Positions 45,936 to 55,500 of a DNA stretch of 64,000 nucleotides are shown here, piece after piece (within the stretch, counting starts at the first letter, position 1; every line of letters begins with the position of its first letter). The stretch is from contig JADJJU010000008.1 in NCBI GenBank assembly GCA_016706365.1, forward strand, positions 62,001-126,000, in the 5' to 3' direction. The DNA is from Saprospiraceae bacterium. Lineage in GTDB: Bacteria > Bacteroidota > Bacteroidia > Chitinophagales > Saprospiraceae. Position numbers and translations under genes: made by a program. The notes beneath the pieces are model-generated. The model was not told the origin of the DNA, made no database searches, and saw only the letters and a list, made by a program, of their open reading frames with translations.

Positions 45936-47285
45936 TTAAACTGGCACCAACTCGTGATTGGGAATCCCTTTGAATAAGCCCTCCTCATCCAGCTCAGTTA
46001 ATTGGAAGTCAATTAATTGATTGATCAGTAAAGGATCTCCTTCGAAAACAACTTTGAGATAATTGTCTGTAAATCCTGAAAGTACCCCATTGGATGGCCC
46101 TTGTTCTCCTAAGACTTGCTTTGTTTGTCCTGTAAATTGAGAATAAAAAGCGCGTTTCTTTTTTTCAGATAAAATTCTGAGCCTTTCATTGCGCTCTCTT
46201 CTTATCTCCATAGGAACTGGATCACTCATTTCAGCTGCAGGAGTATTTGCCCTCTCTGAGTAGGTGAACACATGGAAGTAAGAGACATCCAGTCCGTGCA
46301 GAAATTCAAAAGTATCCATGAAATCATCCTCGGTTTCTCCTGGAAACCCAACGATTACATCGACTCCGATACAGGCATGGGGCATAGCAGATTTGATTTG
46401 GTCGACCCTCGAGGCATACCATTCTCTCTTGTATCTGCGGCTCATCAATGCTAGTATTCTATTGCTTCCCGACTGAAGGGGCACATGGAAATGAGGTACA
46501 AAGCGCTTACTATTTGCAACAAAATCAATAATCTCATCCGTAAGTAAATTGGGTTCAATGGAGGAAATTCTGAAGCGATTTATGTTATCTACCTGATCCA
46601 ACTCTTTGATTAAATCAATAAACAATGCTTCCTTTTTAGCTCTTGTGCCTTCAATAACAGCAGTTCCGTTTCCGAAGTCTCCCAGATTGACACCGGTCAG
46701 TACAATCTCACGGACTCCTCTGGCTCCGATTTCAGTGGCGTTAATCACTGCTTGTTCGACAGTATCAGAGCGGCTTTTGCCTCTGGCCTGAGGAATGGTA
46801 CAAAAAGTACATTTGTAGTCACAGCCATCCTGCACCTTCATAAATGAACGAGTTCTGTCACCAAATGAAAATGCCTGAGAAAAAGTGTTGGCCTCGCTCA
46901 CTTGACCTGCCCGAACCAATCCTTTTCCGGGAGCTTTTTCCAGATCCTCTATAAAATCCAGGATTCTGAATTTCTCTGCTGCACCCAAGACCAAATCCAC
47001 ACCAGGGATGGAAGCTATTTCATCGGGTTTTAGTTGAGCATAACATCCTATAACCACGACATGGGCATGTGGAGCTTTGCGCAGTGCATTGCGTACTGTA
47101 TATCTGCATTTTTTATCCGCAAAATCAGTGACAGAACAAGTATTGATCACATAAATATCTGCCCCTGTCTCAAACTCCACAGGCTGATAACCTTTGTCCT
47201 CAAACATCCTCTCAATAGAAGAAGTCTCTGAGAAATTCAGTTTACAACCTAATGTATGAAATGCCACAGTTTTTGGCGTAGCCAT
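45936..47285 (-). CDS. mtaB: tRNA (t6A37) methylthiotransferase MtaB
   Basis: 449 residues from ATG 47285 (MATPKTVAFHTLGCKLNFSET); the ORF extends to 47330 without support. The UPF0004 domain carries its three cysteines (TLGCKLN, INTCSV, IGCYAQ), the radical-SAM motif is CDYKCTFC, and a TRAM domain ends the protein. It converts t6A to ms2t6A at position 37 of certain tRNAs. The HTLGCKLN start and the GVDLVLGAAEK context place it in MtaB and not MiaB or RimO. Confidence 0.9.
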   Translation of the reverse strand: MATPKTVAFHTLGCKLNFSETSSIERMFEDKGYQPVEFETGADIYVINTCSVTDFADKKCRYTVRNALRKAPHAHVVVIGCYAQLKPDEIASIPGVDLVLGAAEKFRILDFIEDLEKAPGKGLVRAGQVSEANTFSQAFSFGDRTRSFMKVQDGCDYKCTFCTIPQARGKSRSDTVEQAVINATEIGARGVREIVLTGVNLGDFGNGTAVIEGTRAKKEALFIDLIKELDQVDNINRFRISSIEPNLLTDEIIDFVANSKRFVPHFHVPLQSGSNRILALMSRRYKREWYASRVDQIKSAMPHACIGVDVIVGFPGETEDDFMDTFEFLHGLDVSYFHVFTYSERANTPAAEMSDPVPMEIRRERNERLRILSEKKKRAFYSQFTGQTKQVLGEQGPSNGVLSGFTDNYLKVVFEGDPLLINQLIDFQLTELDEEGLFKGIPNHELVPV

Positions 47286-47308
47286 GAGAATGCTTTGAAA
47301 ATGAGCTG

Positions 47309-47316
47309 CAAAATTA
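47309..47316 (-). promoter_or_regulatory. Candidate mtaB promoter -7 element (TAATTTTG)
   Basis: TAATTTTG on the minus strand, 24 bases upstream of the mtaB ATG, fits TAnnTTTG. No matching -33 element was recognised. Confidence 0.35.
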
Positions 47317-47482
47317 CAATATTTGATCAAGAATCTTGTAATTGCAAATAAGCCATGAGCTCAGAACTCTTATTCGGCTCAGTAAATAATAATAAACTCA
47401 ATGGATTTAAAACGATTCAGGCATATTCATCGTTTTGTTAATTGATTCAAGCTGCTATATTCATTCACAGGAAAGGTCAATT

Positions 47483-48913
47483 ATGAAGTTTTTTTTCTCT
47501 ACAGTTTTTATTTTTATCGCTTTCTCTTCTGCGCTTAAGGCTCAGATTGTCACTGTGTCGGAGGATATTACCATGTTGCGGGATGTCAATTACGATATCA
47601 TGGGTAAATTTGGGGAGTACATTCTGATCAGCAAGCAGTATGGAGCAGAAGTAGAAATGGAGGCATATGATGACAGATTGTACAAGTCCTGGACCAAAAA
47701 ACTGAATCTCGATGTCAAAAAAGCGGATGTCATTTCAGTTTTTCCCGGTAAAAATCATCTTTATGTATACTACATTCATGAAAGAAAGGACTCTTCTTTT
47801 CTGATGGTAAGAAAATTTGATGCCGCTGCTGAATTGGTAGATAGCACATTAATTAAGTCTTATATCAAAGATGGTGAAAACCGCAATTTCAAGCTCGTTG
47901 CAAGTGAAAATAAGGAAATGATATCCTTACACTGCATTCTTACAGAGGACCGTTTGGAAGTATTATACTTTGACAATGCCAGTATGAAGCTTCTTGCCGA
48001 TCATCTTTATGATGTCTCCACCTTTGATTTTCGGAAAGATTTCAATAAAATTTTAATCTCTGATCGCGGAGACCTTTTCATGATATTGGACAATGCCAAA
48101 AATGCTACCCGAAAAACAGATCAGGTTCTGATAATAATTCGATCAGGAATATTGAGTGAACAACCATTTGTTATGGAAATGAAAGAACTGGACTTCTTCG
48201 TGTATAGCCTCCTGTTTGAAGTGGACAATAAACAAAACGCAGTCATTGCGGCAGGTTTGTACAATGATAAACCCGGGAATGTATCTCTGGGATTTGTCAC
48301 TTTCAAGCTTCCTGCCTCACAGCCTGATCAGACTAATATTTCTTACATACCATATGAAGCACAAACAATTGCTAATGCCTCAGATGGAAAAAAAATAAAA
48401 GTAGAATCACTCACTGATTTGGAAGTAATGGATATTATGCTGAGAAATGATGGTGGCCTGGTGGTTATCGCTGAAGAGAGAAAAGAATATGAGCGCAGCC
48501 TGTATCAAGGGCGGAGAGATTTTTATAGTATGAGATTTGCTATTGATTTCTATTATGAAGATATGGTCATTGCGGGTATTTATCCAAATGGCACTTCTCA
48601 CTGGCAGAAAATCCTGCAAAAGAAACAGTATTCATTTGATGATGACGCGATGTATTCATCTTATTTCACATTTAAAAACAGCTCTTCTGTCAGGATTTTG
48701 TTCAATGATGAGATAAAAAATGAGAATACTGTAAGTGAATATATTTTGAGTGGGGGCGGAAAACATGAGCGTAAAAGTGTTCTCAACACTAATCGCCAGG
48801 ATTTAAAACTACAGGTCAGAAGCTCATTGCAGATCAGTGCAAATGAAATCATTATTCCCAGCGTCAAAAGAAACAAGTTGAAACTGGTCAAAGTAGCATA
48901 TCAAAGAGCTTAG
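47483..48913 (+). CDS. Secreted protein of unknown function
   Basis: 476 residues from ATG 47483 with signal peptide MKFFFSTVFIFIAFSSALKAQ. I do not recognise the family. The mature part is beta-rich with repeated hydrophobic/charged strands (GKFGEYILISKQYGAEVEMEAYDD, NHLYVYYIHERKDSSFLMVRKFD, GDLFMILDN), reminiscent of a propeller-like protein, but no motif is decisive. It has no T9SS sorting domain, so it is probably periplasmic or outer-membrane associated. It stands alone between mtaB (divergent) and pgi. Confidence 0.7.
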   Translation: MKFFFSTVFIFIAFSSALKAQIVTVSEDITMLRDVNYDIMGKFGEYILISKQYGAEVEMEAYDDRLYKSWTKKLNLDVKKADVISVFPGKNHLYVYYIHERKDSSFLMVRKFDAAAELVDSTLIKSYIKDGENRNFKLVASENKEMISLHCILTEDRLEVLYFDNASMKLLADHLYDVSTFDFRKDFNKILISDRGDLFMILDNAKNATRKTDQVLIIIRSGILSEQPFVMEMKELDFFVYSLLFEVDNKQNAVIAAGLYNDKPGNVSLGFVTFKLPASQPDQTNISYIPYEAQTIANASDGKKIKVESLTDLEVMDIMLRNDGGLVVIAEERKEYERSLYQGRRDFYSMRFAIDFYYEDMVIAGIYPNGTSHWQKILQKKQYSFDDDAMYSSYFTFKNSSSVRILFNDEIKNENTVSEYILSGGGKHERKSVLNTNRQDLKLQVRSSLQISANEIIIPSVKRNKLKLVKVAYQRA

Positions 48914-49046
48914 ACATTACATTATTCAAAGCATCCGGGATTTTCTTATCCAAACTATTTACTTACTTTCGGACTCAGAATAAGTTCTTTAAAGGAAACC
49001 CATGAGCTTTCTTTAATATCATAATGTTTGTATAAGTAAAATCTTC

Positions 49047-50699
49047 ATGAGAAATATAAATCCTACACATACCCAGAACTGGAAAGCCTTAAAAGAATAT
49101 CATAAGATACATTCCGGTAAACAGCTTTCTGCCATGTTTGAGGATGATCCCGAACGATTTGAAACATTTTCAATTGTGGATGATCATTTACTGGTAGATT
49201 TTTCAAAACAATTTATTCAGTCGGAGACACTGGAACTTTTTGATGCATTCTCACATGAATGTCATTTGCAGGAAGCGATCAATTCTTATTTTGGTGGCGA
49301 TGCTATTAATAAGACTGAAAACAGAGCTGTTCTACATACCGCCCTGAGAAATTTCTCAGACAATCCCGTTCTGGTTAATGGCAAAGATGTTATGCCTGAG
49401 ATTCGGAAGGTATTGGAGAAAATGAAACAATTCAGTGCAGGAATTATAAATGGAAATTGGAAGGGTTTCACAGGAAAAGCTATAAAAGATGTAGTTAACA
49501 TAGGTATTGGGGGATCAGATCTTGGTCCAAAAATGGTCTATGAAGCTCTTAAATTTTACCGGGGGAATTTGACTGCACATTTTGTGTCCAATGTAGACGG
49601 AAGCGATCTTGCTGAAACACTGAAATTGATAGATCCGGAAACAACGCTTTTTATTATTGCCTCTAAGACTTTCAGTACTCAGGAAACCATGACCAATGCA
49701 CATTCAGCTAGAGCTTGGTTCCTAAGACATGCAGGAGATGAAACGCATATAGCAAAGCATTTTGTAGCTGTATCGACTCAGGCTGATAAAGTATCTGCAT
49801 TCGGTATTGACACAGAAAACATGTTTGAATTCTGGAATTGGGTTGGTGGCCGTTATTCCTTATGGGGAGCAATAGGATTACCTGTTGCATGTACGATAGG
49901 GTATGAAAATTTTGAGCAACTACTAAAGGGTGCAGAAGCGACAGATATTCACTTCAGGAATAAGCCATTTACCGAAAATATACCTGTGTTGATGGCATGG
50001 ATCGGAATATGGAACCGCAATTTCCTTAAAGCAGAATCTTATGCAGTATTGCCATATGATCAATATTTACATCGTTTTCCGGCCTATCTGCAACAGGCGG
50101 ATATGGAAAGCAATGGAAAGAGCACAGACAGAAATGGAGATAGTATTTCATATGAAACCGGACCTATCGTGTGGGGCGAACCCGGAACCAATGGACAACA
50201 TGCGTTTTATCAACTGATCCATCAAAGCAGCACTTTGATTCCTTGTGATTTTATTGCATTCGCCAATAGCCATCACCAATTATCAGACCATCATGAAAAA
50301 CTTATTTCCAACTTCTTCGCACAGACGGAAGCTTTGATGAACGGTAAATCTGAAGAGGAGGTGATTGAAGAATTGAAGAAAAAGGGACTTCACACTTCTG
50401 CCATCTTTGAACTGGCGCCATTCAAAGTTTTTCCAGGCAATAAACCTACTACCTCTATTTTGATGGATAAGTTAACGCCATACAATTTGGGTAGATTGAT
50501 TGCATTGTACGAGCATAAAATATTTGTGCAGGGAGTACTATGGAATATTTATTCGTATGATCAATATGGTGTAGAGCTTGGAAAAGTATTGGCCAGCAAA
50601 ATTCTTCCTGAATTAAACGGTCCGGAGGAATTAGTGACACACGACAGATCGACTAATGGATTGATTAATACTTATAAGAAATGGCGAAAGGGGATGTGA
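49047..50699 (+). CDS. pgi: Glucose-6-phosphate isomerase
   Basis: 550 residues. Interconverts glucose- and fructose-6-phosphate. Family blocks: VNIGIGGSDLGPKMVYEAL, SNVDGSDLAETL, IASKTFSTQETMTNA, GGRYSLWGAIGLPVA (signature 1 region), VWGEPGTNGQHAFYQLIHQ, the catalytic-region NSHHQLSDHH and GRLIALYEHKIFVQGVLWNIYSYDQYGVELGK (signature 2). Start ATG 49047 gives normal length. It could act on hexose phosphate from the ROK/MFS pair elsewhere in the window. Confidence 0.95.
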   Translation: MRNINPTHTQNWKALKEYHKIHSGKQLSAMFEDDPERFETFSIVDDHLLVDFSKQFIQSETLELFDAFSHECHLQEAINSYFGGDAINKTENRAVLHTALRNFSDNPVLVNGKDVMPEIRKVLEKMKQFSAGIINGNWKGFTGKAIKDVVNIGIGGSDLGPKMVYEALKFYRGNLTAHFVSNVDGSDLAETLKLIDPETTLFIIASKTFSTQETMTNAHSARAWFLRHAGDETHIAKHFVAVSTQADKVSAFGIDTENMFEFWNWVGGRYSLWGAIGLPVACTIGYENFEQLLKGAEATDIHFRNKPFTENIPVLMAWIGIWNRNFLKAESYAVLPYDQYLHRFPAYLQQADMESNGKSTDRNGDSISYETGPIVWGEPGTNGQHAFYQLIHQSSTLIPCDFIAFANSHHQLSDHHEKLISNFFAQTEALMNGKSEEEVIEELKKKGLHTSAIFELAPFKVFPGNKPTTSILMDKLTPYNLGRLIALYEHKIFVQGVLWNIYSYDQYGVELGKVLASKILPELNGPEELVTHDRSTNGLINTYKKWRKGM

Positions 50700-50890
50700 A
50701 ATGGTAAATAGTGAATAGTGAATAGTGAATAGTAAATGGTGAAATCCAAAATGTGAAAAGTGAAATGGTGAGGAGTGAATAGTAAATAGTAAATGAGAAG
50801 TGAAATGTGAAATGTGAAAAGTGAAAAGTGAAATGGAAAATGGTAAAAAGTGAGATGTGAAATCTGAGAAGATTGGAAGGTGAATTTTAC
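50700..50890. repeat. Degenerate heptamer repeats (AATAGTG, GTGAAAn)
   Basis: Immediately after the pgi stop: AATAGTG three times and AATAGTA, then words such as GTGAAAA, GTGAAAT, GTGAAAT, GTGAAAA, GTGAAAA, GTGAAAT to about 50860, nearly all with period seven and purine-rich on this strand. A long minus-strand ORF across it (Ser/Phe/His-rich) is a product of the repeat and not a gene. Confidence 0.75.
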
Positions 50891-50994
50891 TCACGATTGG
50901 CCTATCAAATTTTTCATTTTTAAATTTTATCCTTCCGAAATAACATTTGGCAGTTCAGACTTCTTTACATTAGCTGAAACAAATATTTAAAGCA

Positions 50995-51348
50995 ATGTAC
51001 ACCGGACTTCAACACATTCACTCTACATTACCATATCTGATTTTTATGGCTCTTGCGGGAGCATTGATACTTTCCTTGTTGAAAAGAAATAATACTGGGC
51101 CATTCGACAGCCTTACAAGAAGATTCTCCCTTTTCACCCTGATTTTTACGCATATTCAGTTACTGTTGGGGGTAGTACTTTATTTTGTCAGTCCTATCAC
51201 TAAAAGTGCAATGGCAGATTTTGGTGCAGCCATGGGTGAATCTGCTATCAGATTTTATGCAGTGGAGCATGTATTGACTATGATTCTGGCAGCTGTTGCT
51301 ATTACAATTGGAAACTCTAAAGCGAAAAAAGCAAGTACCGGAATGTAA
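50995..51348 (+). CDS. Small multispan membrane protein (Bacteroidota cytochrome b-like family)
   Basis: 117 residues with about four membrane spans: residues 10-28, 46-66, 90-108 and an intervening amphipathic stretch. It starts MYTGLQHIHSTLPYL; His occurs in or near helices (HIHS, THIQLLLG, VEHVLTM). Short Bacteroidota proteins with this layout are often labelled cytochrome b, but heme binding is unproven. No partner gene is adjacent. Confidence 0.65.
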   Translation: MYTGLQHIHSTLPYLIFMALAGALILSLLKRNNTGPFDSLTRRFSLFTLIFTHIQLLLGVVLYFVSPITKSAMADFGAAMGESAIRFYAVEHVLTMILAAVAITIGNSKAKKASTGM

Positions 51349-51523
51349 GCTTACAATAGCATTTTACTTTATTTTATGGGAGAATAAATGTGGCTTGTGA
51401 GGGAAAAGGGTTTTGTTTTCCGTGTACATGATTCATTCTTAACCTTACACTTATTGTTCAAAAAAAGCTGTCTCAAATTGAATTTCAATGAATAAGACTT
51501 TCCCAACAGACCTTATTTAAACC

Positions 51524-52429
51524 CTATCCATTTTTCAAAAACTCCAGCACTGAATTTGATTCCCAGCCCAATAATTTTCTGGCCTTCTGATCATCAAAAG
51601 TAAGCTCATTGGTATTCTTATAAAAACTGATACTATTCAGTGGAGAACCTGGAATAAGATCGCCGGCTCCCGCAAGAATACGAGCCAGCCAATATGGAAT
51701 GGAACGAACCCTGAATTGTTGATTTGCAGATTTCAAAGCTGATTTTATCTCTCCGTAACTCGGATGCTTACCATCTGTCAGGTGGAAAATTCCACTATAG
51801 CTTGTCCATTCAGGAAGATGCTGAGCGATATCAGAAGCCAGGACATAACTCTTTCTGATATTGTCATTCCCAATGCTCAGGAAATTGCCTTTTTCCATCT
51901 TATCAATCATATCCCGGAAGATGCCTTTGGATTCCTTTCCGGCAACCGGCGGCAGTCTCAGAATTAGTACATTAGCCACTTTATGCTCCTGCCATCTTAA
52001 TAAAAGCTTTTCAGCCTCGGCTTTGCTCTGTGCAAATGCACCTTTCGGATCGGTATTTTGCCCTTCACTTATAAATCTTCCTGCAACCTGACCATACACA
52101 GCAATGGAGCTTAGATAAATGATAGGTACATGTTCTTGCTCATACAATTCCAAAGCTTTCAACAAGTGCTCCGTACCGTGATAGTTCACATTGATGAATG
52201 ATTGCATTCCATCGAGTCCGGGGGGAATTTTGTGTGCAAGGCCGGCAGCATGTACAACAGCATCCAGTTGCACCTCAGGTAAATTAGGAACACCTTTTGA
52301 AAGATCATGGACAATGTCATTGCGTGAATCGAGGCCCAGAGTCAGAACTTCCCAGCCTGCTTTAGTAAAAGCATCTGCAATATGTGATCCTATAAATCCA
52401 TACCCGCCTGTAATCAGTACTCTGGCCAC
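51524..52429 (-). CDS. NAD-dependent epimerase/dehydratase-like protein lacking the catalytic Tyr
   Basis: 301 residues, extended short-chain dehydrogenase fold. Nucleotide-binding GGYGFIGSH at residues 8-16, AVVHAAGLAHKI near 58-67, and SSIAVYG near 108-113. The active-site YxxxK position reads F132-A-Q-S-K136: the Lys is kept but the Tyr is Phe. The usual UDP-sugar epimerase reaction should therefore be impaired, or an alternative acid (Y112) used. The closest function may be a nucleotide-sugar epimerase or an unrelated NAD-binding role. It stands alone, convergent with the small membrane protein gene. Confidence 0.75.
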   Translation of the reverse strand: MARVLITGGYGFIGSHIADAFTKAGWEVLTLGLDSRNDIVHDLSKGVPNLPEVQLDAVVHAAGLAHKIPPGLDGMQSFINVNYHGTEHLLKALELYEQEHVPIIYLSSIAVYGQVAGRFISEGQNTDPKGAFAQSKAEAEKLLLRWQEHKVANVLILRLPPVAGKESKGIFRDMIDKMEKGNFLSIGNDNIRKSYVLASDIAQHLPEWTSYSGIFHLTDGKHPSYGEIKSALKSANQQFRVRSIPYWLARILAGAGDLIPGSPLNSISFYKNTNELTFDDQKARKLLGWESNSVLEFLKNG

Positions 52430-52504
52430 AATTTAATTTTTGTAAAAGTATGGATTCCAAAGCTGTCCATCTCCCTTTCAATCAGGAAATCGCTATATCA
52501 AAAA

Positions 52505-55500
52505 TTAATTAAGCGAAAATCTGACTCTGACGCCAGTATTGATATTCGTAATCGGGAATGATTGCGTGGTCGCCGGAACAGTCCTGGAATAATCCACAAA
52601 TAATCTGACAGTCAAAGACTTGGACACATCATACTCAACATTTGGCGAAAATCTGGTGGTTCTCAGACCTCTTGTAGGAATAGGCGGCTGTTCCTGATCC
52701 AGTAAGTGGATAACGGTGAGATCATCTCTGATTGAAAAATCACAATTAATCCGCAGGTTATTAGCACTTCGGGCCTGTCCACCTCTTGCACCTGCCGGAG
52801 GAGTGGCTGGAGGAGTATCAGCTCTGTTACGACGTTGCCGGGCAGTTTGTTTAGGACTTAGGAATCCGATGACAAAGTTCTTGATTTCATAGCCAAATCC
52901 AAGCACATATTCACTGGAGCGGGTCTCTGATAACTGGAAATCAATGAAGCTCATGGCAAGATTCCGATTCTTTCTCAGGTCTGCCTTAATGATAATGTCA
53001 TTATTAGTCTTTATATCTATCCCCAGTAAAGGAGACATACTTTCGTTGATCACGATATTCGGAATCTCAAATCTGGAATAATAGTTAGCCGTGATGTCAT
53101 TAACTGCATCCAATTCTCCAGTGTACTTGGCACTGGAGTTGAATGCATTGACTGTAAGGGTAGACTTATATGCATGTGAAATTCTAACACTGCTGAAGAT
53201 TTCCTTCACAGCAGCTATCCGCGTAAGTCCATCATAGCTCAAAGTCCAATTTGGTCGCGGAGTCGTTTTGAAAACATCCAGCTCAACTTTATCTACAGGA
53301 GTATTTGTATATGCTGCAAGGAATGAAGGAATCAGGACATCCGTCTGAAATCTTCCCAGTCCAAACTCATAATCTGAGCCATCTAAATCATGGTCCCCTG
53401 CCGGAAGCCCTCTATCATTTCGAACACGTGTAGATACTCCTGGTCTGGTCTCCTCAAAAATCCTGAACATTCCATTTACGTCATTATTGAACAGCGTATT
53501 TATGGCCATGTATGAAATAGTAAATGATCCCAGATCCCTTGAATTAAGTCGCTGTACATCATAAACACCATCATCCAGGGTATCCTTCAGAAAGAGGGTA
53601 TTATTAAATGTATTGGATCTGTTCATATCCAGATCTATTTTGAAGCCATTGAATGGCTCTAAAGTCAGCCTTGCATCAAATGTCTCAGTCTTATTTCTAT
53701 ATACCTGTTGGTTCAGGTAAATTGTATCAGTGATCCACCGATTCTGAGCAAAACCATCCAGCTGTGCATCAGTAGGCTGCATTCCTGCTATATATTGCCA
53801 TCCGGGAGCGGTCCAGTTTTCAGCTAAGCCAAACAGGAATGGAGTTGGGGTAAATCCGGGAACGATGGAAGCAAAATTTTGAGTGTAGTTTACCCTTGCT
53901 TTCCTTATCATTAATAATGGACGAATTAAAATGCGCTCAAAATTACCCGGGCCTGTCTCAACTTCTCTCTTTTTCTTTGTATCATCTGCTGTTGAAGGCT
54001 CCGGATCTTTGGCGCCGGGACGACTAGGGAGATCAGTTCCTTTTTGCATATCATCCATAGCTCCACCGGTTTGTCCCTTGCTTCCTGCTCCACCTTTTGG
54101 AGCTGATTTTGCTTTTTCAATGGATGTCAGATATTTAGATTTCTGGTACAATCGATCGAAATTAAAGGCTCCACTCAGGTTCCTGGTTTGAGACTTTTGA
54201 ATGACATTACCCAAAAACTCCTGCTGAAGTGCGGCCCTGTTCCATGAATAAGTGGCAGTCACTGTCGCCCGGATACTTATGAAATCCAGAAAAGGAATAT
54301 TCTTCATCGGGACTGTATACGTCGCATTAATATTATGAGAGAAGTTCTTTAAGCGACCTAGATTCTTAATATTATTGATGATTTCCTGTCTGTTTTTTTC
54401 CCTGTTGAAATCTTCATTTTGTCCGCCATCCTCATCCATCTCCGGAATTTCATCAATGATTGCATTGGCCAGAGCACTATAATTGAGCTTCAGAGATCTG
54501 GTTAAATCCCATTGCAGATTGTAGTTTCTATCCCAGAGAAATCTTTTATTCACCCAAAAATCATATTCCGGATCTGCAAATCTGAAACGGCGTTGCTGGT
54601 ACTGTCTGTCAAATACATTTGAAACAGAAAAACTATTTGGTAAAGGATTGAAATTAAAATCAGTAATGAATTTCAGGTACTTATCGTTTTTGATCAGAGT
54701 TTTGAAAGGTTGTATATATGTCACCTTTCTGGCAAAACTATAGTCAATCCCAAAACGATATTGTTCCAATCTATCAAATTCAATAATCGGATCTCTTCTA
54801 AAAGTCTCGGCATAGGAATACGTCACACTAAAGTTTTCGATATTCCATGGCATTGGAGTCTTTGTACTTTGCTGAACCCTTTCTTTGCGAACATTAGTGA
54901 ATGAAAATGTCTTGACGGATAGGAAATCTATGGCCTGATTTCTGATAGAATCCCTGTCATTTTGATCCGGTGCACTATTTAATTTATCATTTAACTCAAT
55001 ATCCAGATCATAAGGGTCGAATTGTGAAGTCGATAAGTATTGGAGAATTGTGCAAAGAATGGTATCCGGATACCGGTTTTCTCATTGAAAAACTTACCCA
55101 ATTCAAGATTTGCTGTTAAGTCATATTGAATAACATCTTCTCTGCTTCGCTGGGCAAGTCGCTGATCCAGCGCGCCCCATCCTATGGTACTGTAGTTCCC
55201 GGCGACGCCAATATTTCCCAGATCTGCCAATTGCATATTCAATCTTGCAAGAGCAGCCAAACCCCCTCGTTCATCAAATCCATTCACCCTTAGTTCATTG
55301 ACCCATACCTCAAAACAGCGGGCCTGACCATCATCTCCTATATTTTTGACACCAATCATGATCCCTTTCACAAGACCAAAATTTGGATTACCAATTACTT
55401 TTATTCTATTATTAGCATTTTCAGGGTCCTGACTTTCATAAACTTGTGTCAGGGCAAATCCGGTATTATTACGTTCCAGTTTTAGCTGCTTCATGATTTC

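Noticed and set aside
4575..50890. CRISPR arrays
   Set aside because: The repeats are seven-base, degenerate and contiguous, with no unique spacers and no cas genes.
50631..50894. Minus-strand ORF of 87 codons, rich in Ser, Phe, His
   Set aside because: It is the translation of heptamer repeats (GTGAAAn, AATAGTn) and overlaps the end of pgi; composition and periodicity explain it.
51402..51421. GGAAAA/TTTTCC hairpin as terminator of the small membrane protein gene
   Set aside because: Only six pairs, AT-rich, and no U-tract; too weak to support.
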